Source: Pseudomonadota bacterium (GTDB lineage: Bacteria; Pseudomonadota; Alphaproteobacteria; Kiloniellales; J153). Taken from it: a DNA stretch of 29,942 nt. Position numbers and translations under genes: made by a program. The notes under the pieces were generated by a model. It saw nothing but the letters and a program-made list of their open reading frames with translations. It searched no databases and was not told the DNA's origin. Below, in pieces: positions 15,967 through 23,461 of this stretch (within the stretch, counting starts at the first letter, position 1; each line of letters starts with the position of its first letter). The stretch is taken from contig JACZWN010000008.1 of assembly GCA_022572105.1 (NCBI GenBank), forward strand, positions 1 to 29,942. Direction: 5' to 3'.

Positions 15967-17067
15967 TCACGCCCCCACGCGCTCGAAGGTGATGCGCGGG
16001 TCGATCACGGTGTACATGAGGTCGCCGATCAGGCCCATCCCCAGGCCCAACAGGGAGAAGAAGAAAAGCGTTCCAAACATCACCGGATAGTCGCGCGCGA
16101 AGGCGGCCTCGAACCCGAGCAGACCCAGGCCGTCGAGCGAGAAGATGATCTCGATCAGCACCGAGCCGGTGAACAGGATGCTGATGAAGGCCGAGGGGAA
16201 GCCGGCGATGACGATCAGCATGGCGTTGCGGAAGATGTGGCCGTAGAGCACGCGCCCCTCCGAGAGGCCCTTGGACTTCGCGGTCACCACGTATTGCTGG
16301 TTGATCTGGTCCAGGAACGAGTTCTTGGTCAGCATGGTCAGCGTCGCGAAACCGCCGATCACCATGGCGGTGATCGGCAGCACCATGTGCCAGAGGTAGT
16401 CGAGGACCAGCTCCGGCCACGGCATCTCGCGCCAGTTCTCGGAGACCAGGCCGCGCAGCGGGAACCAGTCGAAATAGCTGCCGCCGGCGAAGACGACGAG
16501 CAGGATAACCGCGAACAGGAAGCTGGGGATCGCGTTGCCCACGATCACGACGGCGCTGGTCCAGATGTCGAAGCGGCTGCCGTCGCGCACGGCCTTGGCG
16601 ACGCCCAAGGGGATCGAGATCAGATAGACCAAGAGCGTGGTCCAGATGCCGAGCGAGATCGAGACCGGCATCTTCTCGATCACCAGCTCCACCACGGGCC
16701 GGTCGCGGAAGAAGCTGTCGCCGAAGTCCAACGTGATGTAGTTGCCCATCATCTTTATGAAGCGCTCGTGCATCGGCTTGTCGAAGCCGAAGCGCACCTC
16801 GAGTTCCTTGATGAATTCGGGATCCAGGCCCTGGGCGCCGCGATAGCGGCCGGGGCCTCCGTCTTGCATCTGCGTTACCGCCAGCGTGTCGCCGGTGCCG
16901 GTGCGCGTGATCCGCTCGGTGATCGAGGTGCCCTCGCCGGTCAGTTGCGCGATGACCTGCTCGATCGGGCCGCCCGGCGCCAGTTGCACGACCACGAAAT
17001 TGATCACCATGATGCCGAACAGGGTCGGGATCATGAGCAGGAGGCGGCGGGCGATGTAAGCGGTCAT
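15967..17067 (-). CDS. yejB: YejB-type ABC transporter permease
   Basis: 366 residues. A DppB-like inner-membrane permease: N-terminal segment MTAYIARRLLLMIPTLFGIM, then a periplasmic region with the YejB pattern (PGGPIEQVIAQL, LDPEFIKELEVRFGFDKPMHERF). Five further membrane segments follow with the cytoplasmic EAA-like loop (NQQYVVTAKSKGLSEGRVLYGHIFRNAML). The length matches E. coli YejB (364). The gap to the upstream yejA stop is seven bases and the downstream yejE start follows at once, so it is part of one transcript. Confidence 0.95.
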   Translation of the reverse strand: MTAYIARRLLLMIPTLFGIMVINFVVVQLAPGGPIEQVIAQLTGEGTSITERITRTGTGDTLAVTQMQDGGPGRYRGAQGLDPEFIKELEVRFGFDKPMHERFIKMMGNYITLDFGDSFFRDRPVVELVIEKMPVSISLGIWTTLLVYLISIPLGVAKAVRDGSRFDIWTSAVVIVGNAIPSFLFAVILLVVFAGGSYFDWFPLRGLVSENWREMPWPELVLDYLWHMVLPITAMVIGGFATLTMLTKNSFLDQINQQYVVTAKSKGLSEGRVLYGHIFRNAMLIVIAGFPSAFISILFTGSVLIEIIFSLDGLGLLGFEAAFARDYPVMFGTLFFFSLLGLGMGLIGDLMYTVIDPRITFERVGA

Positions 17068-17074
17068 GGGCGGG

Positions 17075-19051
17075 TCAGCCTCGAACCTGCGGCCCGTGCA
17101 GGGCGCGGCGGAACACGAAGAAGCCGGCGAGCAGCAGGCCGGCGATCACGGCCAGCGTGGTCGCGAGGCCGGGCCGGCCGCCGCGGTCGAGTTCGGCGGT
17201 CGGCGGTTCCGCTACCTTGCGCTCTTCGAGCCTGGCGGCCTTGACCGGATCGAGCCACCAGTTGTCGGTGGAGGTGCCGAAGCGCGCGAGCTTTTCCGGC
17301 CGCGAGAACTTGTCCCAGTAAAGGAGCCGCTGCTTGCGCAGGTGCCAGTTCGGGATCACGTAATGGCCCCAGAGCAGCACCCGGTCGAGCGCCCGGGTCC
17401 GAGCGATCAGAGACTCCCGGGTCGGCGCCACGATCACCAGCTCGATCAGCTCGTCGATCACCGGATCCTTGATCCCGGCGAAATTGCGCGAGGCCGACGA
17501 ATCGGCCGCGACGCTGCTCCAATAAGCCCGCTGCTCGTTGCCCGGCGAGTCGGATTGGCCCCAGCCGGCGACGATCATGTCGAAGTCGAAGGAGCGCAGC
17601 CGGTTGACGTACTGGGACTGGTCGACCAGGCGCAGCCGGGCGTCGATGCCCAGGCGCGTCAGGTTGCGCACGAAGGGCAGCATGACGCGCTCGAACGCCG
17701 GCGAGACCAGGAGAATCTCGAAGGCCATCGGTCTCTTGGTCTCGGCGTTGACCAGCTTCATGTCCTCGACCACCCAGCCGGCCTGCGCGAGAAGTTCGAA
17801 GGCGCGCTTGAGGTTGTCCCGCGGCCAGCCGGAGCCGTCGGTCCCGGGCACCCAATAGGGCGTGGTGAAGACCTCGTCGGGCACGCGCCCCCGGTAGCGC
17901 TCGAGGATCTCCAGTTCCTCGCCTTGGGGCAGTTCGGAGCTGGCCAGCTCGGAGTTGGAGAAGAAGCTTTTGGTACGTGTGTACTGGCTGAAGAAGATGT
18001 TGCGGTTGGTCCACTCGAAATCGAAGGCGAAGGCGAGCGCCCGGCGCAGGCGCCAGTCCTGGAACATCGGTCGGCGGGCGTTCATGACGAAGGCGCTCAT
18101 GCCGGTCGGCCTTTGATGGGGGATCTCGACTTTCTGCAGCCAGCCCTCGCGCACCGGCGGCACGTCGTACTCCAGTGCCCAGGCCTTGGCCTGGTTCTCG
18201 TCGTGATAATCGATGTCGCCGGACTTGAGGGCCTGGCGGATGACGGTGTCGTCGCGGAAGTACTCATAGCGGATGCGCTGGAAGTTGGCGCGCCCGCGGT
18301 TGACCGCCAGGTCCTTGCCCCACCAGTCCTCGACCCGCTCGACCACGACGTAGCGGCCGGCCTCGAAGTCGACGATGCGGTACGGACCACTGCCGAGCGG
18401 CGGCTCCAGGGTGGTCTTCTCGAAGTCGCGCCCCTCGGCCTCCCAGTAGTGCTTCGGCAGGATCGGCATCTGGCCGATGATTAGCGGCAGCTCCCGGTTG
18501 CCGGTTTCGGTGAAGGTGAACCTGACCCGCCGCTCACCGACCTTCTCCGCGTTCGCGACGCTGCCGTAGTAGAATCGGTAGAAGGGATGTCCCTTGGTCT
18601 TGAGCGTCTCGAACGACCAGATCACGTCGTCCACGGTGATCGGCTTGCCGTCGTGCCAGCGCGCCTCGGGTCTCAAGTTGAAGATCACCCAGGAACGATC
18701 CTGCGGCCATTCGACGGTCTCGGCAATGAGACCGTATTCGGTGAACGGTTCGTCGCCGCTATGGATCAACAACCTCTCCACGGACCAGCCGGCGCCCGCG
18801 TTGCCCTTGGGAATGTAGGGGTTGAAGCTGTCGAAGGTGCCGCGCTCGGCCAATCGGATCGTGCCGCCCTTGGGCGCCTCGGGATTGACGTAGTCGAAGT
18901 GGGTGAAGTCGGGCCCGTATTTGGGCTCGCCGTGCATGGCGATGGCGTGGGCGACATGCACGTGATCGGGGTCGCCGGGCCGCTCGTCGGCCCGGGCCGT
19001 GAAGGCAAAGCAAAAGCTCAGTCCGAACAGGACCGCGACGAAGGAGCGCAT
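17075..19051 (-). CDS. yejA: YejA-type periplasmic oligopeptide-binding protein
   Basis: 658 residues from the ATG at 19051, which begins a clear signal peptide (MRSFVAVLFGLSFCFAFTARA, cleavage before DERPG). An in-frame ATG at 19099 is less likely because it would bury the signal. The mature protein is an SBP_bac_5 solute-binding protein with AMHGEPKYGPDFTHFDYVNP, YGLIAETVEWPQD and FNLRPEARWHDGKPIT. It captures peptides for YejBEF. The C-terminus has an extra hydrophobic segment (LATTLAVIAGLLLAGFFVFRRA), an apparent membrane anchor, which is unusual for a soluble periplasmic binding protein. Confidence 0.93.
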   Translation of the reverse strand: MRSFVAVLFGLSFCFAFTARADERPGDPDHVHVAHAIAMHGEPKYGPDFTHFDYVNPEAPKGGTIRLAERGTFDSFNPYIPKGNAGAGWSVERLLIHSGDEPFTEYGLIAETVEWPQDRSWVIFNLRPEARWHDGKPITVDDVIWSFETLKTKGHPFYRFYYGSVANAEKVGERRVRFTFTETGNRELPLIIGQMPILPKHYWEAEGRDFEKTTLEPPLGSGPYRIVDFEAGRYVVVERVEDWWGKDLAVNRGRANFQRIRYEYFRDDTVIRQALKSGDIDYHDENQAKAWALEYDVPPVREGWLQKVEIPHQRPTGMSAFVMNARRPMFQDWRLRRALAFAFDFEWTNRNIFFSQYTRTKSFFSNSELASSELPQGEELEILERYRGRVPDEVFTTPYWVPGTDGSGWPRDNLKRAFELLAQAGWVVEDMKLVNAETKRPMAFEILLVSPAFERVMLPFVRNLTRLGIDARLRLVDQSQYVNRLRSFDFDMIVAGWGQSDSPGNEQRAYWSSVAADSSASRNFAGIKDPVIDELIELVIVAPTRESLIARTRALDRVLLWGHYVIPNWHLRKQRLLYWDKFSRPEKLARFGTSTDNWWLDPVKAARLEERKVAEPPTAELDRGGRPGLATTLAVIAGLLLAGFFVFRRALHGPQVRG

Positions 19052-19118
19052 GGCCTCCGGCAACAGGCTAGGGCGGCGCCTACTCGAGCCGGCGCGCATT
19101 TATGGAACGGCTCACTCA

Positions 19119-19148
19119 CCTAGACCATTTTCATCCGGCGTCGGTCAA
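19119..19148 (-). promoter_or_regulatory. Candidate promoter of the yejABEF operon
   Basis: On the minus strand TTGACC (19148-19143) is followed after 18 bases by TCTAGG (19124-19119). The -35 box is good and the -10 weak. It lies about 70 bases upstream of the yejA ATG at 19051, and no stronger pair was seen between yejA and the pilin gene. Confidence 0.3.
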
Positions 19149-19211
19149 GACGTTGTGACCGGGGGTGGTGGGTCAGTTTGAGACGTAGAATATGCTAGAC
19201 GGCTTGACGGA

Positions 19212-19484
19212 TCATTTTTTGCAGTTGGATTCGACTTCAACACAGCGCGCGACGGTGTCTGAAACGGCGTTGGTAACTAAGTCGAAGATGCCGCTGAGTG
19301 AGCCGCCTAGAAGGTTGAACGCCGCGATCGCGGCAACCGACGCAAGGACTGCAATTAGTCCATATTCGATTGCGGTGGCCCCGGAGCGGTCCTCAATCAG
19401 GCAATAGAAAGACGAACGCCTAAAAAAGGCCGCGCAACAGCCGCCATTCGTGCGGGAAGTCAGACTGTGCCTCAACGAGAACAT
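19212..19484 (-). CDS. Orphan Flp/Fap-type pilin (class IVb prepilin)
   Basis: About 90 residues. The signature RSG-ATAIEYGLIAVLASVAAIAAF is a class IVb prepilin: peptidase cleavage after Gly, Glu at +5 and Tyr at +6, then a single hydrophobic helix. The C-terminus contains two cysteines (RCVEVESNC). The start is the ATG at 19484, eight bases after GAGG; an ATG two codons upstream (19490) sits on that site. The leader before the cleavage site is about 35 residues, much longer than the usual 10-20. No Tad/Cpa assembly genes lie in the window, so secretion would rely on a locus elsewhere. A CtrA-like box lies upstream at 19564-19578. Confidence 0.85.
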   Translation of the reverse strand: MFSLRHSLTSRTNGGCCAAFFRRSSFYCLIEDRSGATAIEYGLIAVLASVAAIAAFNLLGGSLSGIFDLVTNAVSDTVARCVEVESNCKK

Positions 19485-19563
19485 AGCCATTTCCTCGGGC
19501 TTTGCCGTGCAATGGCCACCTTAAACCAGAGACCATTCTGTCAACTGAAGGTTAAGAAAACAT

Positions 19564-19578
19564 TTAAAAAGCGTTTAA
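19564..19578. promoter_or_regulatory. Candidate CtrA-binding site (TTAA-N7-TTAA) upstream of the pilin gene
   Basis: TTAA at 19564-19567 and TTAA at 19575-19578 are separated by exactly seven bases, the full CtrA recognition pattern of alphaproteobacteria. A third TTAA lies at 19552-19555. A perfect -35 hexamer (TTGACA, minus strand 19544-19539) lies just downstream toward the pilin gene. CtrA is known to control pilus genes in Caulobacter. The -10 box is unclear. Confidence 0.45.
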
Positions 19579-19593
19579 AAATGGACGCCTAGT

Positions 19594-19617
19594 TGTGATG
19601 TCTCAATAGGTTGTTCA
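19594..19617 (+). repeat. Left terminal inverted repeat of the IS481 element
   Basis: A 24-base terminal repeat whose inner ten bases (AGGTTGTTCA) are identical to the complement of the right end. Outer mismatches are at five positions. It is preceded directly by CTAGT. Confidence 0.8.
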
Positions 19618-19678
19618 TTCGATCCACCCCTGAGAAGCTGAAGTTTGGAAAAACAGAAGCTTAACCGAGGAGGACCGA

Positions 19679-20722
19679 ATGAACGTCCATAAGAATGCTC
19701 GCCTGACGCCCCGAGGTCGAGAGGTATTGATCTCTCGCCTGAAGCGCGGAGAACACCCCCAGGACGTGAGCGCGGCCATGGGCGTTAGCGTCGGCACCGT
19801 CTACAAGTGGCGGCGGCGCTATCGCGCAGAGGGCCTTGCCGGGCTTCTGGACCGCTCATCGAGGCCGAAGGCCAGTCCCAACAGAACCCCGGATGTGATC
19901 GAGGCGAAGGTGATTGCGCTGCGCAAGGAACGGCGCATCTACCACCGCATCGCCGCCGAAGTCGGCGTTTCCCAGGCCACCGTCGGACGGATCCTGACCC
20001 GCCACGGCCTCAACCGCTGGCGCGACCTGGAGCCCGCCGAGCCGGCGCGCCGCTATGAGCGCGACAAGCCCGGCGAGATCATCCACATCGATATCAAGAA
20101 ACTGGGCCGCTTCAATCAAGTCGGCCATCGCATCACCGGCGATCGCACCAGCCAAAGAACCGGGCGCAACAAGGGCTGGGAGTTCGTCCACGTCTGTGTC
20201 GACGACCATTCCCGCATCGCCTTCACGCAGATCAAGCCCGACGAAAAGGCCGTCAGCGCCACAGCCTTCCTCAAGGCCGCCGTCGCGTACTACGAAAGTC
20301 TCGGCATCACCGTCGAACGCGTCATGACCGACAACGGGTCCTGCTACAGGTCCTTCGCCTGGCGCGATGCCTGCAAAGCCCTCGGCATCAAGCACCTCCG
20401 CACCAAACCCTACACACCACGGACCAACGGAAAGGCCGAACGCTTCATCCAGTCCGCCCTGCGCGAATGGGCCTATGCCAAAGCCTATCAAAACTCCGGT
20501 CATAGAGCCCAGGAGCTTCCCCGCTGGCTACACCATTACAATTGGCACCGGCCCCATGCCGGGATAAAAGGATACACACCCATCAGCCGATCAGGCGCGG
20601 ATGTGAACAACCTCATGCGACTCCACACTCGCGCTTTGCCAGAAGGTTGTCCAGCCAATCGGGGTCCATCTCCGGCACCGAGGACAGCAACAGCTCGGTG
20701 TACTCATGGTGCGGCGGCGTGA
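19679..20722 (+). CDS. IS481-family transposase with read-through C-terminal extension
   Basis: 347 residues, starting at the ATG at 19679 with GAGGAGG six bases upstream. The N-terminal helix-turn-helix (RGEHPQDVSAAMGVSVGTVYKWRRRYRAEG) is followed by an rve integrase core: Asp in IHIDIKKLG, Asp in MTDNGS and Glu in NGKAERF with 35 residues between the last two, the DDE triad. YNWHRPHAGIKGYTPIS...NNLMRLHT is the normal family end. The element itself ends at codon 317. With a CTAG duplication, ACC TAG would follow and stop the protein after that Thr. Here translation runs on for 30 residues antisense into the neighbouring ATPase gene. The core looks intact; activity is uncertain. Confidence 0.92.
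   Translation: MNVHKNARLTPRGREVLISRLKRGEHPQDVSAAMGVSVGTVYKWRRRYRAEGLAGLLDRSSRPKASPNRTPDVIEAKVIALRKERRIYHRIAAEVGVSQATVGRILTRHGLNRWRDLEPAEPARRYERDKPGEIIHIDIKKLGRFNQVGHRITGDRTSQRTGRNKGWEFVHVCVDDHSRIAFTQIKPDEKAVSATAFLKAAVAYYESLGITVERVMTDNGSCYRSFAWRDACKALGIKHLRTKPYTPRTNGKAERFIQSALREWAYAKAYQNSGHRAQELPRWLHHYNWHRPHAGIKGYTPISRSGADVNNLMRLHTRALPEGCPANRGPSPAPRTATARCTHGAAA
20604..20627 (-). repeat. Right terminal inverted repeat of the IS481 element
   Basis: The complement of this 24-base block begins TGTGGAGTCGCATGAGGTTG and matches the left end at 19 positions. On the minus strand it encodes Cys-Gly-Val-Ala and TGA, which end the ATPase gene running in from the right. Confidence 0.8.
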
Positions 20723-22262
20723 GCACGGTTTCCTTGTCGCCCTGCTCCACGACCTCGCCCTGCAGCATGACCACGATCTCGTCGGAAATGGCCCGTACCG
20801 TGGCCAGATCGTGGGTGATGAACATGTAGGAGACGTGGAGCTCGTCCTGCAGGCGCTGCAGGAGCTTGAGGATCTCCTCGGCGACCAGCTGATCGAGCGC
20901 CGAGGTGACCTCGTCGCAGATGATCAGCTCCGGCTCCGCCGCCAACGCCCGGGCGATGCAGACGCGCTGCTTCTGGCCGCCCGAGAGTTCGCCCGGGAAA
21001 CGGTCGATGAAGTCGTCGGCCTCGAGCTCGATCATCGACATCAGCTCCCGGATTCGCTCCTCCCGGTCGAGGCCCCGCAGACCCAGATAGAACTCGAGCG
21101 GCCGGCCGATGATCTCGCGCACGCGATGGCGCGGGTTCAAGGCGGTGTCGGGCATCTGGTAGATCATCTGCATCCGGCGCAGTTGCTCCGGATTGCGATG
21201 CTTGAGCGCCGCCGGCATCTCCTCGTTGCCGTAATAGATCTTGCCCTCGAGCGGCGGCAGCAGGCCGGTGATGACGCGGGCCAGCGTGGACTTGCCGCTG
21301 CCCGATTCGCCGACCACCGCCACGGTCCGCGCCTTGTGGATCTCCATGCTGACGTCCTTGAGCACCATGACCAGGCCGCCGTAGCTGGCCGTGACGTTTT
21401 CCACCTTGAGCAGCGGCCTGTCCTGGTCGATCTCGACCTGCGACTCCTTGCGGAAGCTTCGCACCGCGACCAGCTGGCGGGTGTACTCCTCCTTGGGCGC
21501 GGCGATAATGTCGCCGGCGCCGCCCTCCTCGATCAGGTAGCCGTTGCGCAGCACCATGATGCGGTCGGCCATCTGCGCCACCACCGCCAAGTCGTGGGTG
21601 ATGTAGATGGCCGCGGTGTTGAACTGGCGAACGATGTCCTTGATCGCCGCCAGCACCTCGATCTGGGTGGTCACGTCGAGCGCCGTCGTGGGCTCGTCGA
21701 AGATGATGAGATCGGGCCGGCAGGACATGGCCATGGCGGTCATCGCCCGCTGAAGCTGGCCGCCCGAGACCTGATGCGGATAGCGGAAGCCGATGTTGTC
21801 CGGATCCGGCAGTTGCAGGCGCCGGTACAGGTCCTTGGCGGCCGCCTCCGCCTCCGCACGCGGCATGATGCCATGCTGCACCGGCGTTTCGCAGTACTGG
21901 TCGATCAACTTGTGCGCCGGATTGAAGGCGGCCGCCGCGCTCTGCGCCACATAGGCGATACGCGCGCCGCGCAGCTTGCGTTTCTCCTCCTCGGAGGCCG
22001 CCCTCAGGTCGATGCCGTCGAACACGATCGAGCCGCCGGTGATCCGGCAGCCGGGCCGGGCGAAGCCCATGGCGGCGATGCCGATGGTCGACTTGCCGGC
22101 CCCCGACTCGCCGATCAGCCCGAGCACCTCGCCGCGCCGCAGGTCGAGGTCGATGTCGTGCACGATCTCGTGCCACTGGTCGTCGGCCTGACCCTCGATG
22201 CGCAGGCCGCGCATCTCCAGAATGATCTCGCCCTTGGCGCCGTTTCCCGGTTCAGTGATCAT
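20613..22262 (-). CDS. Peptide ABC transporter ATP-binding protein, two fused ATPase domains, 3' end replaced by IS
   Basis: 549 residues. It powers the second, Dpp/Opp-like importer. Domain 1 has Walker A GESGAGKS, signature VSGGQLQRA and LIIFDEP; domain 2 has GESGSGKS, LSGGQKQRV and LIICDEV (Val replaces the usual Pro after the Walker B Glu). The C-terminal SSVPEMDPDWLDNLLAKRE is host sequence. The final CGVA and the stop come from the IS481 right end at 20613-20627. Both ATPase cores are complete, so the protein probably still works. The ATG at 22262 overlaps the upstream permease stop (22252) by 11 bases, suggesting coupled translation. Confidence 0.92.
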   Translation of the reverse strand: MITEPGNGAKGEIILEMRGLRIEGQADDQWHEIVHDIDLDLRRGEVLGLIGESGAGKSTIGIAAMGFARPGCRITGGSIVFDGIDLRAASEEEKRKLRGARIAYVAQSAAAAFNPAHKLIDQYCETPVQHGIMPRAEAEAAAKDLYRRLQLPDPDNIGFRYPHQVSGGQLQRAMTAMAMSCRPDLIIFDEPTTALDVTTQIEVLAAIKDIVRQFNTAAIYITHDLAVVAQMADRIMVLRNGYLIEEGGAGDIIAAPKEEYTRQLVAVRSFRKESQVEIDQDRPLLKVENVTASYGGLVMVLKDVSMEIHKARTVAVVGESGSGKSTLARVITGLLPPLEGKIYYGNEEMPAALKHRNPEQLRRMQMIYQMPDTALNPRHRVREIIGRPLEFYLGLRGLDREERIRELMSMIELEADDFIDRFPGELSGGQKQRVCIARALAAEPELIICDEVTSALDQLVAEEILKLLQRLQDELHVSYMFITHDLATVRAISDEIVVMLQGEVVEQGDKETVLTPPHHEYTELLLSSVPEMDPDWLDNLLAKRECGVA

Positions 22263-23445
22263 CGCGGAGTCCGCTCGTTTTATGCAGGAACCAGTCGACC
22301 ACGAAATTGACCCCGACCGTCAAAAGCGCGATCGCCGCCGCCGGCAACAGCGGCATGATGCCCAACTGAAAATCGTCGACGACAAAGGAAATCAGCGTCG
22401 CGTTGTCGCGCACCATGCTGCCCCAGTCGGCGGTCGGCGGTTGGATGCCGAGGCCGAGGAAGCTGAGCGCGCTCAGGAACAGGAACACGAAGCAGAAGCG
22501 CAGGCCGAACTCGGCGACCAGGGGCGGCATGGCGTTGGGCAGCACCTCGCGCCGGATCACCCACCACAGCCCCTCGCCGCGCAGGCGCGCGACCTCGACG
22601 AAATCCATGACCACGATGTTCATGCCGACCGCTCGGGCCAGGCGGAAGACGCGGGTCGAATCGAGCACTGCGATGATCACGATCAGAACCGGGATCGAGG
22701 TGCCGAGGATGGTCAGGAGCAAGAGTGCGAAGATGAGGCTGGGGATCGCCATCAGCACGTCGACGACGCGCCCGAGGATCATGTCGACCCAACCGCCCAA
22801 CGCCGCCGCCATGAACCCGCCGAAGGCGCCGATGAAAAACGCCAGGCAGGTGGCGACGAAAGCGATCCCGATGGTATTGCGCGCGCCGTAAACCAAGCGC
22901 GTGAGCATGTCGCGACCCAGATTATCGGTGCCGAGCAGGAACTGCCCGCCCCAGAGCTCGTACTCCGCGCCCACGATCTCCGTTTCGGTGAACGGCGCGA
23001 TGATCGGCGCGGTCGCCGCGACCAGCACGTAGAGCAGGATCACCACCAAGCCGAACCAAGCGGTCGGCGGCGCCTTGCTCAACTCCCTCCAGAACCGGAC
23101 CACCAAGCAGGCGCAAGCCTGGACTAAAAACAGGCCGAAGAACGCGGACCAGGGCCAGGCGCTGAACCTGTCCCAGAACAGGACGGCGATGAGCACGTAC
23201 TCCAACGTCAGCGTCACGATCAAGGTGTCGCCCGCCGTCGAACGCTCCAGATTGCTCCAAAAGCGGAGCATGAGCACGCTGTAGACGTGGATGAGCAGAA
23301 TCCCGAGGATCGCCCACCAGGTGTTGTCGCGCAGGCTTTCCAGGAACAGCACGAGCACGAAAAAGTGCACGGCCGCCACGGCGAGCCGGCTGGCCCAGGG
23401 CGAGGGCTGGGTCGCGAGCGCGCTTTCCAGGGTCGTTACAGCCAT
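22252..23445 (-). CDS. DppC-like ABC transporter permease with four extra N-terminal membrane segments
   Basis: 397 residues from the ATG at 23445; a GTG at 23457 is an alternative. Residues from about 135 onward form a normal DppC/OppC permease: TM1 (FGLVVILLYVLVAATAPIIAP), the LLGTDNLGRDMLTRLVYGARNT motif, five more helices and the EAA loop (VEVARLRGEGLWWVIRREVLPNA). Residues 1-130 precede this and hold four additional hydrophobic segments (around LAVAAVHFFVLVLFL, ILGILLIHVYSVLML, LIVTLTLEYVLIAVLFW and FFGLFLVQACACLVV). DppC proteins are usually about 290-300 residues. The extension resembles no domain I can name. Operon spacing to the upstream permease is 16 bases. Confidence 0.9.
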   Translation of the reverse strand: MAVTTLESALATQPSPWASRLAVAAVHFFVLVLFLESLRDNTWWAILGILLIHVYSVLMLRFWSNLERSTAGDTLIVTLTLEYVLIAVLFWDRFSAWPWSAFFGLFLVQACACLVVRFWRELSKAPPTAWFGLVVILLYVLVAATAPIIAPFTETEIVGAEYELWGGQFLLGTDNLGRDMLTRLVYGARNTIGIAFVATCLAFFIGAFGGFMAAALGGWVDMILGRVVDVLMAIPSLIFALLLLTILGTSIPVLIVIIAVLDSTRVFRLARAVGMNIVVMDFVEVARLRGEGLWWVIRREVLPNAMPPLVAEFGLRFCFVFLFLSALSFLGLGIQPPTADWGSMVRDNATLISFVVDDFQLGIMPLLPAAAIALLTVGVNFVVDWFLHKTSGLRDDH

Positions 23446-23461
23446 CGCTCGGCCCACCCCA

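Larger units (their letters stand above)
19594..20627 (+). mobile_element. IS481-family insertion sequence, 1,034 bp
   Basis: The ends are defined by imperfect inverted repeats starting TGTG (19594-19617 and 20604-20627; 19 of 24 positions match), enclosing one transposase gene. The left flank is CCTAGT (19588-19593), fitting the NCTAGN target used by IS481 elements. The right flank is CTCGCG, so there is no matching target duplication. The right end touches the double-ATPase gene. The IS either took part in a deletion or inversion after insertion, or was inherited as a recombinant junction. Confidence 0.85.

Noticed and set aside
20613..22262. The IS-abutted ATPase gene as a pseudogene
   Set aside because: Both nucleotide-binding domains are complete and the frame stays open to a stop; only the extreme tail is replaced.
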